Shown in pieces: positions 28,003 through 36,381 of a stretch of DNA of 58,878 bases. The stretch is from Azospirillum sp. (GTDB lineage Bacteria; Pseudomonadota; Alphaproteobacteria; Azospirillales; Azospirillaceae), in contig WGNK01000063.1 of assembly GCA_016124535.1 (NCBI GenBank), positions 1 to 58,878 on the forward strand. Reading direction: 5' to 3'. The position numbers and the translations under genes were made by a program. Every line of letters starts with the position of its first letter. Position 1 is the first letter of the stretch. The notes under the pieces are model-generated. The model saw only the letters and a list, made by a program, of their open reading frames with translations. It was not told the origin of the DNA and searched no databases.

Positions 28003-30137
28003 AGGTGCGCATAGATCGAGCAGCGCCCGATCAACTCCTTGTGGTGGCCGATATCGACGATCTTGCCCTGGTCCATGACGATGATGCCGTCGGCGTTGCT
28101 GATGGTGGCAAGACGATGGGAGATCACGATGGTGGTGCGGCCGCCGGCGATCTGCCCGAGATTGTCGACCACCACCGCCTCGCTGTCGGGATCAAGCGCG
28201 CTGGTGGCCTCGTCGAGGATCAAAATCGGAGGATTTCGTAAAATGGCTCGGGCAATCGACAATCGCTGCCTTTGACCGCCGGAGAGATTGGTAGCCCCCT
28301 CCTCCAGCATGGTCTCGTACCGCTCGGGCAGACGCTGGACGAATTCGTCGGCACCCGCGACCTGCGCCGCGGCCACGATCTCCTCGATCGTGGCATCCGG
28401 CTTGGTGATGCCGATGTTGTCGCGAATCCGGCCGCGGAACAGGAAGGCCTCCTGGGGGACGACCCCGATGCTCCGGCGCAGATGGGTGAGGTCGATATCG
28501 CGCAATTCATTGCCATCGAGCCGAATCAGGCCCGAATAGCCCGAGTAGAGCCCTTGAATCAGGCGCGAAAGAGTGGTCTTGCCGGAACCGCTGCGCCCGA
28601 CCACGCCGACATAGGCCCCCGGTTCGATCCTGAACGTGACCTCCTCCAGCGACGGTGTCCGCGCATTGGGGTAGGTGAAACTCACCTTCTCGATCTCGAT
28701 CGCACCGCTGAGGTCGGGCTGCAGGCCACGGGCGATGTTGCGCTCGACCGGTTCGTTCATCACGGTTCCCAGCATGCGCACCGACAGCGCCACCTCCTGG
28801 TATTGGTGGATCAGCCCGACGAGCTGGACCAGCGGATTGCTGACCCGGCCGGCGAGCATTTGAAACGCCACCAATTCGCCGACCGACATGCGATGATCAA
28901 ACACCGCGAGCGCGCCCAGGACGACCACGGCGATGGTCATCAGCTTCTCCAACAGCGCCGACACCGTCCGCGCGATCGTCGAAATCTGGCCGACCTCGTA
29001 GTATTTGTTGATGGCATCGGCGGCGTAGCTGTCCCAGTCCCGCGACTGTCGCGGCTCCAGCGCCAAGGCCTTGACCGTGGCCATGCCGTGGATGGTCTCG
29101 ACCAGCAAGGCCTGACGGTCGCCCTCCGCCTTGTAAAGCCGGTTGAGCCGGCTCCGGTAAGGAAAGATCAGCAGGGCGATCACCGCCGCCATGGCGATCG
29201 AGAAGCCCAGCACCACCAAAGTCAGCATGCCGCTGTAGAACGCCAGAACCGGAATGAACACGACCAGGACTGATGCATCGAGCAGCGTCATCAGCAGCCT
29301 GCCGGTCAGGAACTCGCGCACCACCGAGGTCTGCTGCATGTGCTTGGTCAGGACGCCGGCCGGAAACCGTTCGAAGAACTCCGTGCTGAGCCCCAGCAGA
29401 TGGCGGAAAGTCCGGGTGGCCACCCGGATATCGATGCGGGTGGTGGCATGGAGCAGCAGATAGCTGCGCAGGAAGCTGAGCACCGCGTCGAACAGCACCG
29501 CGGTCCCGACGCCGGCGGCCAGGACGTAGAGGGTGGAGAAGCTCTCGTGAACCAGGACCTTGTCGATGATGATCTGGAAAAAGATCGGCACCGCCAAGGC
29601 GATCCCGTGGAGAAACAGCGCGGCGACCACCACGTCGACCACGGCATCGCGCTGCCGCAGGATTTCCGGGATGAACCAGCGCAGGCCGAACGGCTGGTCG
29701 GGGTCGCCAAGGGTAAACCGGCGCTTGATCAGAACGATCTCGCCCTCCCAGCGAGCTTCGAACTGGGCGCGATCAACCACATAGCGGGTCCGGGCCGGCA
29801 GATTCCGGCCATCGACGAGTTCGACATATTCGGTGCCGTCGCCGCCGCGCCTGAAGCCTTCGATGATCACCCAGTGGTCGTCGCACAACCGGGCGAGCAA
29901 AGGACAAACCGGCCCCATTCGGACCAGCCGCGTCCAGCCGGTCTGCAGCTCACGCGCGATCAGTCCGATCCGCCGCGCGATGTCGGCGAGCCGCTCGGCC
30001 GAGGGTTCGGCGTCCAGCGCAGTGTCGTGGATCAGCTGTCCGACGATACAGTCGATGCCCTTGCGCCGCGCAATGTCCGCCAAACAGCCAAGCGCGGTGT
30101 GGTGAGAGCGACCGCGCTCGTGCGAATCATCGCTCAT
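27972..30137 (-). CDS. Type I secretion ABC exporter with degenerate C39-like domain
   Basis: The 721 residues follow the HlyB plan. An N-terminal C39 peptidase-like domain (1-130) comes first, then a six-helix membrane domain (about 160-450) and an ATPase domain with Walker A GVVGRSGSGKTTLS (about 515), signature LSGGQRQRLSIARAI (about 617) and Walker B ILILDEATSALD. In the C39-like domain the position of the catalytic cysteine appears to be Thr (HHTALGCLADIARRKG). It would therefore bind substrate without cleaving it, as in exporters of RTX-type proteins. No outer-membrane TolC partner and no RTX substrate are encoded nearby. It lies 33 bp after a small conserved gene. Confidence 0.93.
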   Translation of the reverse strand: MSDDSHERGRSHHTALGCLADIARRKGIDCIVGQLIHDTALDAEPSAERLADIARRIGLIARELQTGWTRLVRMGPVCPLLARLCDDHWVIIEGFRRGGDGTEYVELVDGRNLPARTRYVVDRAQFEARWEGEIVLIKRRFTLGDPDQPFGLRWFIPEILRQRDAVVDVVVAALFLHGIALAVPIFFQIIIDKVLVHESFSTLYVLAAGVGTAVLFDAVLSFLRSYLLLHATTRIDIRVATRTFRHLLGLSTEFFERFPAGVLTKHMQQTSVVREFLTGRLLMTLLDASVLVVFIPVLAFYSGMLTLVVLGFSIAMAAVIALLIFPYRSRLNRLYKAEGDRQALLVETIHGMATVKALALEPRQSRDWDSYAADAINKYYEVGQISTIARTVSALLEKLMTIAVVVLGALAVFDHRMSVGELVAFQMLAGRVSNPLVQLVGLIHQYQEVALSVRMLGTVMNEPVERNIARGLQPDLSGAIEIEKVSFTYPNARTPSLEEVTFRIEPGAYVGVVGRSGSGKTTLSRLIQGLYSGYSGLIRLDGNELRDIDLTHLRRSIGVVPQEAFLFRGRIRDNIGITKPDATIEEIVAAAQVAGADEFVQRLPERYETMLEEGATNLSGGQRQRLSIARAILRNPPILILDEATSALDPDSEAVVVDNLGQIAGGRTTIVISHRLATISNADGIIVMDQGKIVDIGHHKELIGRCSIYAHLWKQQARGLI

Positions 30138-30170
30138 CGCTGCCTGTCCCCAGCTGGCCCGGATCAGGCG

Positions 30171-30533
30171 CTAATGGGAGGATTTGGGCGCGATGATGCG
30201 GCCCGGCGCGATCACCCCGCTGCTTTGCGCCCCGGCGCCCGAAGCGGAGTCCCGTGCCATTGTCGGCGGCTGGGGAGCGGGTGGCGCCCGCCGCGGCATC
30301 ATACCAGCCTCCTGCAGCTTCGTGGCCAGTCCCTGCATCGCCGCCAGGGTGTCCAGGAACCCCTCCGGAGACATCACCAGCCGCTGGCGGAACTCCGGCA
30401 GAGGCTGCTTGTCCTCACCGAACAGGGTTGATGAAAGTCCGTAAAAATCGATCCGCACCACCCCGCGCCCGAAGCCGATGCGCTCGACTCCGTCAATGAA
30501 CAATTCTGCGTTTAATCCCTTTGTCTCGGTCAT
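30171..30533 (-). CDS. Small conserved protein upstream of the type I exporter
   Basis: The 120-residue protein starts MTETKGLNAELFIDGVERIG. Its first ~75 residues have a regular beta/alpha pattern with FGRGVVRIDFYGL and RLVMSPEGFLDTLAAMQGL, which resembles the DUF3467 style (a short beta-sandwich with a bacterial RxVMSP segment); this match is tentative. The C-terminal ~40 residues are Pro/Ala/Ser-rich and probably disordered. It is the first gene ahead of the exporter and membrane fusion protein, suggesting an accessory or regulatory role in secretion. It has no signal peptide or membrane segment. Confidence 0.6.
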   Translation of the reverse strand: MTETKGLNAELFIDGVERIGFGRGVVRIDFYGLSSTLFGEDKQPLPEFRQRLVMSPEGFLDTLAAMQGLATKLQEAGMMPRRAPPAPQPPTMARDSASGAGAQSSGVIAPGRIIAPKSSH

Positions 30534-30970
30534 TCTGGGCCTTGTCGCAGCCGATGGCGGAGGGGACCTGGAGCGAAGCCAAGGGAGGCAATTCGCTGCT
30601 CACCGGCATCATAATAGAGACCATGCCGCACCGGTGCCAGCGAATTCGCCGGCCAGTTAGCCGGCCAGTTAGCCGGCACCACCGGCCTGGTCCGGAAACT
30701 CCGGACCGCCGCTGGGCGCGCGCATCGCCTGCTGGCCGGTTGACCGGCAGTTGCCCGACGCAGCGACTGCCCCATCCGCTTCCGCGCCGACGTTTTTCCG
30801 GCCGGCGGCTTCGATCACCCAGTCCGGCGGCAGCGTGCGCCCCCCGAGCGGCAATCTCCGTGATGCGGCAAAAATTGGCTTGCACGGCCACCACCGTTCC
30901 AGGAAGAAGGAAGCCTCATTAGCGAAGACCGCCGGAACCAGACCGGCATCGTGGGGGGAGCCGACCTGAC
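30534..30970. other. Intergenic region between divergent secretion genes and lipoprotein
   Basis: 437 bp without a convincing gene. A short duplicated stretch GCCGGCCAGTTA occurs twice in tandem at about 30650-30673. A TATTAT box at about 30616-30611 on the minus strand could belong to the promoter of the secretion genes, but its -35 partner is poor. A GGGGGGAG ribosome-binding site (30953-30960) precedes the lipoprotein. Confidence 0.45.
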
Positions 30971-31438
30971 ATGAAGCCACGTAAAGCCTTGATTGTCGCC
31001 GTGCTTTTTGTCCTTGCGGGCTGTGGCGGCGAAAGCAGCGACGGATTCGAAAAGCGGGTCGCCGACCTCACCGCGATCAAGAATGCAATCCTGGAGTATC
31101 ACAAGGAACATCAAAAATTCCCGGTGAGCAGTGGTAAGAGCCAGGGCTGGGACGGACTCAATTCAAGATGGGGCGAGTCGAAGCCGGAATGGATCGCCGG
31201 CCTGGCCCCGAAATACATTACCAGTCTCCCGGCGGATCCTTTGAATGATGCCAAATCTCAGTCACAATACTTATACCGGTCGAATGGCGTCGATTTTAAA
31301 CTGATCTCACATCACAATGCTGGCGACCCTGCCAACAATGACTGCCCCGAGGTCAAGAAGAAGTACCCCGAGATGGTCGATTCCAAGCGCAATTGCTGGT
31401 CCTACGGATTCTGGTCGGCTGGCGCAAAAGACTGGTAG
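30971..31438 (+). CDS. Lipoprotein with type II secretion pseudopilin-like domain
   Basis: A 155-residue protein with a lipoprotein signal (MKPRKALIVAVLFVLAGC), lipobox LAGC and lipidated Cys18. The mature part starts with an amphipathic helix (FEKRVADLTAIKNAILEYHKEH), followed by FPVSSG, ITSLPADPLND and YLYRSNGVDFKLISH. This is the C-terminal layout of GspG-type major pseudopilins, including the calcium-loop-like PADPLND. The prepilin peptidase site and hydrophobic N-helix of true pseudopilins are replaced by the lipoprotein signal. No other type II secretion gene lies nearby. GC content is below that of its neighbours. Function unknown. Confidence 0.75.
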   Translation: MKPRKALIVAVLFVLAGCGGESSDGFEKRVADLTAIKNAILEYHKEHQKFPVSSGKSQGWDGLNSRWGESKPEWIAGLAPKYITSLPADPLNDAKSQSQYLYRSNGVDFKLISHHNAGDPANNDCPEVKKKYPEMVDSKRNCWSYGFWSAGAKDW

Positions 31439-31464
31439 GAGACCGCCCCCGCGATAGGCCCCGC

Positions 31465-31551
31465 CCGACGCGGGCGCGCGCCGCAATTGGCTCGACCGAC
31501 GCGGGCGCGCGTCATAATTAGCTCGGCCGACGCGGGGCGCGTCGTAATGGG
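31465..31551. repeat. 31-bp tandem repeat, nearly three copies
   Basis: Units start at 31465, 31496 and 31527. Each begins CCGACGCGGG and continues through a GCGCG stretch and AATT-type spacer to GCTCG; the third unit is truncated and lacks one G/C pair. It follows the lipoprotein stop by 27 bp, in the gap to the convergent flippase-like gene. Confidence 0.7.
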
Positions 31552-31626
31552 TGCCGGCGGTAACGGGGTGAAGGGCCGGGGCAATGTTTATGGGGCGTCG
31601 CGGGTGTGGCAGCGGCGCCCCGCCGG

Positions 31627-32568
31627 TCACTCGACCGCAAGAGCACCCTGGCGGCCGCTGGCCCAGATCGCCAGTCCTGGCAGGCTGGTGACCAGGACCG
31701 CCGCCCCGAACAGGGTCGAGGCCAGGACCGCCAAGCCGGGATCCATGCCGACCAGCGGCATCAATCCGACCGCCGCCCCTTCCCTGACGCCCCATCCGCC
31801 GAACGAGATCGGGGCCTGGGCGGTCAGGAAGATCAGCGGCACCATCGACAGGTAGCCGAATACCCCGACGCCGCCGCCCAGGCTTTCGCCAAGCAGGCCG
31901 AACGCGACCACGAACGGGATCAGGCTGCCCACCAGCGGCAGGCCCAACCTCAACACCGCCGCGGGTCGAAACACCCGGCCCAACAGGATCAGGCCATAAA
32001 CCGGGCCACGGGCTAACCGCGGCAGGCGCCGCCGCAGCCACCGCACGTGCGCCAGGGGCAGAGCGACCGCCAGGGCGGCCAACGGCCCCAAGGAGATCGC
32101 GGCGATGGTGATTTTGACCGCGAGCGGCAGCGGCAGGGTGAAATAGAACGGCAGGAACAGGCTGACGATCACCAGGATGAGTGCCAGGCCGACCATCCGG
32201 TCGAACACCACCGAGGCGATCGACCGCCGCCAGCCGCAGCGCGCCTTCAGGCTGAGCGTGCGGACTACATCTCCGCCCATACCTGAAGGCAGGATCTGGC
32301 TGAAGAACATGCCGGCCGAGGCCAGCGCCAGCACCCGCCCGAGCGCCAGCCGCCGCCCCAATGCCGCCAGCACCGCCCAGTGCCGCCAGCCGTTGAACAC
32401 CTGACCCAGCAGCAGACTGGCGAGGGCGGCGGTCGCCAGGCCAGGGTCCATCCGCGCCATGATCGACGGCCAATCCTTCGGCGCGAAAAAGCGCCAGACC
32501 AGGAGCAGGCAAGCCAGGCTGACCCCGACCTTGAGCAATCCGGCCCCGATTTTCGACAGAACGGTCAA
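31627..32568 (-). CDS. Flippase-like membrane protein (LPG synthase TM/UPF0104 family)
   Basis: A 313-residue integral membrane protein with about eight hydrophobic segments and the family signatures QVFNGWRHWAVLAALGRR, FFSQILPSGMGGDVVRTLSL and APISFGGWGVREGAAV. Members include the membrane half of lysylphosphatidylglycerol synthase (MprF) and proteins in glycan clusters suspected of moving lipid-linked intermediates. The start is probably TTG 32568, overlapping the stop of the upstream glycosyltransferase (TTGA) with GAGGTG just before it. It is the last gene of the hddC-GT2-flippase operon, so a role in export of a heptose-containing glycan is plausible. Confidence 0.82.
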   Translation of the reverse strand: MTVLSKIGAGLLKVGVSLACLLLVWRFFAPKDWPSIMARMDPGLATAALASLLLGQVFNGWRHWAVLAALGRRLALGRVLALASAGMFFSQILPSGMGGDVVRTLSLKARCGWRRSIASVVFDRMVGLALILVIVSLFLPFYFTLPLPLAVKITIAAISLGPLAALAVALPLAHVRWLRRRLPRLARGPVYGLILLGRVFRPAAVLRLGLPLVGSLIPFVVAFGLLGESLGGGVGVFGYLSMVPLIFLTAQAPISFGGWGVREGAAVGLMPLVGMDPGLAVLASTLFGAAVLVTSLPGLAIWASGRQGALAVE

Positions 32569-33593
32569 TGCAGCACCTCATGTCTCCGCGGGCCCGCCGC
32601 AGCAGGTCGAGCGTCGAGCGGCGCGACCGCGGCACTCCGGCGCAGGACGCGCAGCGGAGACCAGGTCAGGCCGCGCGCAATCTCTCTCCAGCCGGCGATC
32701 CGTCGTGACTGGACCCGACGCCGCTCGATCCACAGCGCCGGCAACCCCCGAAGCCCGTCGAGTTGGCCACGCCAGGTCGGCCGGCCCTCGCCATGGCACC
32801 AGGCGCGGACCAGCAGCAGAAGGTTGAGCAGGAGATGGCCCGGCAGCAGTGCGGCGAACAGCGGCTGGGGCATGTTTTTGCAGAACAGCCAGATGCGGTT
32901 ACGGCTGCTGTGATAGACGGTAAAGTCGCTGTAACGGCCGGAACAGGCAGAACCGGCATGGCGGACCACGGCCTCGCGCACCTGGACACAGAGTCCGCCG
33001 GCCAGACGCAGGCGAAACCCCAGGTCGACATCCTCCATGTAGCAGAAATAGCGTTCATCGAAGCCCCCGGCCGCGGCGAAGGCCGACCGTCGGTAGAGCG
33101 CCGCCGCCGCACAGGGCGAGAACACCGCGCCGGTCGGCGGGGTCAGGGACCGCGGCTGCCGATAGAGGCCGCGCCACGCCAGGCCAAGGGCAAAATAGAC
33201 ATCGCCGGCACCATCCAGGCGACTGTCGTCCCCGGCATCGACCTGGGTCGAGCCGAAAGCCAGGGCGGCCGGATAGCGGTCGGCGGCGGCCAGCAAGGCG
33301 GCCAGCCAGTCCGGCTCGGGCTCGGCATCGGGGTTGAGCGTGGCCAGGAAGGGACATTCGGCACCGGCCGCGGCGTGATTGTTCGCGGCGGCGAAGCCGA
33401 TATTGCGCGGCAGCGCGATCACCGCGAATCGCGGATCCTCGGGAACGGCGTCGTCGATCGAGCCGTCGGTCGAGGCATTGTCGACCACCACCGCCTCGAA
33501 GTCGCTCACGCTTTGGCGGCTCAGTGCCCGAAGACAGCTACGCAGCCACACCCCCGAATTGTAGTTGACGACAATGACCCGGACCCGCACCAC
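32565..33593 (-). CDS. Family 2 glycosyltransferase
   Basis: This cytosolic GT-A enzyme of 342 residues starts with VRVIVVNYNSGVWLRSCLRA and AVVVDNASTDGSIDD (nucleotide-binding region). The acceptor-site DxD equivalent is ATLNPDAEPEPDWL, followed by RRSAFAAAGGFDERYFCYME, the family's catalytic base region. The pattern is that of rhamnosyl- and other surface-glycan transferases (WbbL/RfbF style). The start is GTG 33593, 4 bp after the upstream stop; GTG 33590 is equally possible. Operon position after the heptose nucleotidyltransferase suggests that it uses a heptose or other O-chain sugar, which cannot be specified. Confidence 0.88.
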   Translation of the reverse strand: MVRVRVIVVNYNSGVWLRSCLRALSRQSVSDFEAVVVDNASTDGSIDDAVPEDPRFAVIALPRNIGFAAANNHAAAGAECPFLATLNPDAEPEPDWLAALLAAADRYPAALAFGSTQVDAGDDSRLDGAGDVYFALGLAWRGLYRQPRSLTPPTGAVFSPCAAAALYRRSAFAAAGGFDERYFCYMEDVDLGFRLRLAGGLCVQVREAVVRHAGSACSGRYSDFTVYHSSRNRIWLFCKNMPQPLFAALLPGHLLLNLLLLVRAWCHGEGRPTWRGQLDGLRGLPALWIERRRVQSRRIAGWREIARGLTWSPLRVLRRSAAVAPLDARPAAAGPRRHEVLH

Positions 33594-33597
33594 CGCG

Positions 33598-34365
33598 TCA
33601 GCTCGATGCCGGGCGACGCGACGCCGGGATCACCATCGGTGCCTCGGCCAGGCTCTCCGGCGTGCCGATATCGATGAAGGCGCCACGAACAACCTCGGCG
33701 CGGATCGAGCGTGGCGGCAATTGCTGCAGAATGTCCCGCTCCAGCGAGGGGCCCGACCTGGCAACGATCCGGTCGAGCGCCGTGGCGGACAGCAGATAGA
33801 TGCCGGCGCTGATCAGACCGGGACCACGCCGCGACGGGTCCTTTTCGACAAACCGGGCGACAAACCCCTGGTCATCCAGTTCGATGCTGCCGAACCGATC
33901 GACGTTGGGCACCTCGACGCACAACAGCGAGAAATCCACCCCGCTGGCCAGGTGGCGTCGGGCGAATTCGCCGAGATCGGCGTCGACAAAACTGTCGCCG
34001 TTGAGCACCAGGGCGGTGCTGCTGGTTACCATCGGCCGAACGAAACGGACAGCGCCAGCGGTCCCCAGCGGCGCAGGCTCGATGACCGGCACGAGCGCCG
34101 GTGGTGCCGGCCGATCGGCCAGGAGGGCGACGACTTTATCGGCGCGGTATCCCAGGCTGAGCACGATCCGCTTGGCGCCGAAACCGGCGAGCCATTCGAT
34201 CAGATGGTCGAGGAAGGGCCTGCCGTCGATGGGCGCCAGCACCTTGGGCAGACCGTCAAGCACGCCCTGGAGACGGGTGCCGAGTCCACCCGCCAAGACC
34301 ACGACATCGATTCCACCCAATCCTGTTTCGCCGGCCATCGTCGCTTTGCCTGCATCATCCGTCAC
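33598..34365 (-). CDS. hddC: Sugar nucleotidyltransferase, probably heptose-1-phosphate guanylyltransferase
   Basis: The 255-residue protein has the nucleotidyltransferase signature VVVLAGGLGTRL (21-32) and PKVLAPIDGRPFLDHLIEWL, with the metal-binding aspartate in ALVLNGDSFVD. It resembles HddC, which transfers GMP to D-glycero-alpha-D-manno-heptose 1-phosphate. The presence of gmhB and gmhA just across the divergent gap supports this over a mannose-1-phosphate enzyme. The start is given as GTG 34365; ATG 34338 (MAGETGLGGIDVV) is an alternative, and neither has a strong ribosome-binding site. It is first in the hddC-GT2-flippase operon. Confidence 0.72.
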   Translation of the reverse strand: MTDDAGKATMAGETGLGGIDVVVLAGGLGTRLQGVLDGLPKVLAPIDGRPFLDHLIEWLAGFGAKRIVLSLGYRADKVVALLADRPAPPALVPVIEPAPLGTAGAVRFVRPMVTSSTALVLNGDSFVDADLGEFARRHLASGVDFSLLCVEVPNVDRFGSIELDDQGFVARFVEKDPSRRGPGLISAGIYLLSATALDRIVARSGPSLERDILQQLPPRSIRAEVVRGAFIDIGTPESLAEAPMVIPASRRPASS

Positions 34366-35070
34366 GGAGAACGATCATCCGCCCTGCTCGCGAGGGCGGT
34401 CCGGACGATTCCAAGGAACCGGAAAACGGCCGCGAACCCTGTAGTCTGCGCGCCCGGTCGGCCGCGCGCCCGGCCCGCGTTATCGCGCGGGTTATAGGCA
34501 TCCAAGGTAGCCGGGGGCAAGCAAAACTCATGGATGGAACCAGGGCACGGCCCCAGGGAGGCGAAGCCGACCTCGACCGGCCCGCCGAAGCCCGCCCCAA
34601 CCGATGTTGGCCTTCTGTTCCGAAAACCATACCTGCTTGACAGAGATTGTTCACGGATAATATGTACGCCGCGATCTCCAACGGCGCAGATTTCAGTGAT
34701 CGATTCGGCAGCCCGGCAGTCGAGCCGCAGCGCCCCGGCCGGTTTTGATTTATTGCTTCGAGAATCGGGTAACTGTCCCATGTCCAATCGCCGTCTCGAC
34801 AATACTGAGGTTAAGGCTTTGGAAATCGGCTCCGGTGGCTGGGGCATCGGCGACTTGATGCCGGGCGCTACGACCTCCGCTCCGGCCGGCGAGGTGCGCC
34901 TGCGGGCTGCCCGCGATCGGGCGCCCGCGTCCAGCATCACCGCCTTCAACGCCGCCAAGCTCTGCGGTCTGGGTCGCAGCCGGGCCTCGATGTCGCTGCG
35001 GTCTTTCGCCGGGCGCAGGCCGGTCGGAGCCGGTCCCGAGGGCGCGCCTTGAGCAAGGGATGCCGATTTG
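34366..35070. other. Divergent intergenic region between hddC and gmhB
   Basis: 705 bp without a clear gene. It contains an inverted repeat CCGCCCT/AGGGCGG at 34379-34399 close to hddC and a plus-strand promoter at 34637-34663. A plus-strand frame from ATG 34780 to 35052 (about 90 codons, starting MSNRRLDNTEVKALEIGSGG) lies just before gmhB. It is Ala/Gly/Arg-rich with no clear ribosome-binding site, so I do not call it. Confidence 0.5.
34637..34663 (+). promoter_or_regulatory. Predicted promoter for gmhB-gmhA
   Basis: TTGACA (34637-34642, perfect consensus) is followed after 15 bp by TAATAT (34658-34663). It lies in an AT-rich patch. The leader to gmhB would be about 400 nt long, so a second promoter nearer the gene cannot be excluded. 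Confidence 0.5.
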
Positions 35071-35778
35071 ATGGCTGACACCGTCTGTACCCTGCCGGCA
35101 CCGCCCGCGGCGGCCCACAGCGGCACCTGCCGGTCCCTCACCGACGACAACATCTGGTTCGAGATCGGGCCGGCAGCCGCCAGGCTGGGTCAGCCCCGTC
35201 CCGCCCTGCTTCTCGACCGGGACGGCGTCATCGTCGAAGAGGTGAATTATCTCCACCGGGTCGAGGATGTCAGGCTGCTGGACGGGGCAGCCGCCCTGAT
35301 CGCCCTGGCCAATCGCCAGGGCGTGCCGGTGGTGGTCGTGACCAACCAGGCCGGCATCGCCCGCGGCTACTTCGACTGGGCGGAACTGATCGCGGTCCAG
35401 GACCGCATCGGCGCGTGCCTGGCCGCCTGCGGCGCCGCCGTCGATCTGACCATCGCCTGCCCGCACCATCCGGAAGGCAAGTCGCCGTTCGCCCATCCGG
35501 ACCACCCGATGCGCAAACCCAACCCCGGAATGATCGACGCGGCGGCATCTCTGCTCAATCTCGATCTGCGGCGCTCGCTGCTGATCGGAGACACGGTGTC
35601 CGACCTGTGCGCCGGCCTGGCCGCTGGTGTCGGCGCAGTGGCCCATGTCCTCACCGGCCATGGCCGCCGGGAGCGCGCGGCGGCGCTGAGACTGAACGCC
35701 GGGGGACGCATCCACTACCTCAATGATCTGCAGCAAGGCGGGCCGCTCTTGGCCAGCGCCGACCCTTTTCATACCTGA
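35071..35778 (+). CDS. gmhB: HAD-family heptose-bisphosphate phosphatase (GmhB-like)
   Basis: GmhB removes the C7 phosphate of D-glycero-D-manno-heptose 1,7-bisphosphate. ATG 35071 is preferred over the TTG one codon earlier; AAGGGA lies ten bases upstream. The HAD motif I is LLLDRDGVI (Asp49, Asp51), motif II VVVVTNQAGIARGYF, and the late motif RKPNPGM plus LLIGDTVSDLCAG. The zinc loop is altered. The first ligands are present in CPHHPEG (Cys130, His132), but the usual C-x-C before RKP is replaced by HPDHPM, so zinc may be lost or bound by histidines. Length is 235 residues, including a ~40-residue N-terminal extension. gmhA follows after 21 bp. Confidence 0.82.
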   Translation: MADTVCTLPAPPAAAHSGTCRSLTDDNIWFEIGPAAARLGQPRPALLLDRDGVIVEEVNYLHRVEDVRLLDGAAALIALANRQGVPVVVVTNQAGIARGYFDWAELIAVQDRIGACLAACGAAVDLTIACPHHPEGKSPFAHPDHPMRKPNPGMIDAAASLLNLDLRRSLLIGDTVSDLCAGLAAGVGAVAHVLTGHGRRERAAALRLNAGGRIHYLNDLQQGGPLLASADPFHT

Positions 35779-35799
35779 TGCCGTAAGGAGCCGTCGAAG

Positions 35800-36381
35800 A
35801 TGAGCCGCTCGCTCGAGACCTATCTCGAATCAACCAGGGACCTGCTGAGCGCAACCATCCGGCACGGGGTCGGTGACCGGACCGAGCAGGCGATCGGCCA
35901 GATCGTCGCGGCTCTTTCTCAGCGCCGGCCCCTGCTGGTGTGCGGCAATGGCGGCTCAGCGGCCGATGCGCTCCACATCGCCGGAGAACTGGTCGGGCGC
36001 TTCCTGCTCGAACGCCCGGCACTGCCGGTGATCGCGCTGTCCGCCAACGCCGCGGTCCTGACCGCCTGGAGCAACGACTACGACTACGAGTCGGTCTTCG
36101 CGCGCCAGGTCGAGGCCCACGCCCAGCCCGGCGGCGTGGTGTGGGGAATTTCCACCAGCGGCAACTCGCCCAATGTGGTCGCCGCGCTCCAGGCCGGCCG
36201 GCGCCTGGGCATGGGCACGCTCGCCCTGACCGGCGATGGCGGCGGCCGGATGGCCGCGCATGCCGACGTCTTGATCGACGTGCCGTCCCGCGCCACCCCG
36301 CGCATCCAGGAGATGCACATCTGTCTCTACCATTTCATCTGCGCCGAAGTCGAACGTCGCCTGGTCGAAGCCGCGGCGTGA
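35800..36381 (+). CDS. gmhA: Phosphoheptose isomerase
   Basis: GmhA converts sedoheptulose 7-phosphate to D-glycero-D-manno-heptose 7-phosphate, the first step of ADP- or GDP-heptose synthesis. The 193-residue SIS-domain protein shows LLVCGNGGSAADALHIAGEL, ALSANAAVLTAWSNDYDYES, GISTSGNSPNVVAAL and the late RIQEMHICLYHFICAEVE with the active-site His. A good ribosome-binding site (TAAGGAG) precedes ATG 35800. Together with gmhB and the hddC-like gene it gives three of the four steps to GDP-D-glycero-alpha-D-manno-heptose; the HddA kinase is not in the window. Confidence 0.94.
   Translation: MSRSLETYLESTRDLLSATIRHGVGDRTEQAIGQIVAALSQRRPLLVCGNGGSAADALHIAGELVGRFLLERPALPVIALSANAAVLTAWSNDYDYESVFARQVEAHAQPGGVVWGISTSGNSPNVVAALQAGRRLGMGTLALTGDGGGRMAAHADVLIDVPSRATPRIQEMHICLYHFICAEVERRLVEAAA

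Noticed and set aside
30600..30635. Sigma-54 promoter (GG-N10-GC) before the secretion genes
   Set aside because: GG and GC have the right spacing, but the -12 element lacks TTGC, so the match is too weak to claim.
34750..35772. 340-codon minus-strand frame opposite gmhB
   Set aside because: gmhB has HAD motifs and a ribosome-binding site on the plus strand; the minus frame is its shadow.
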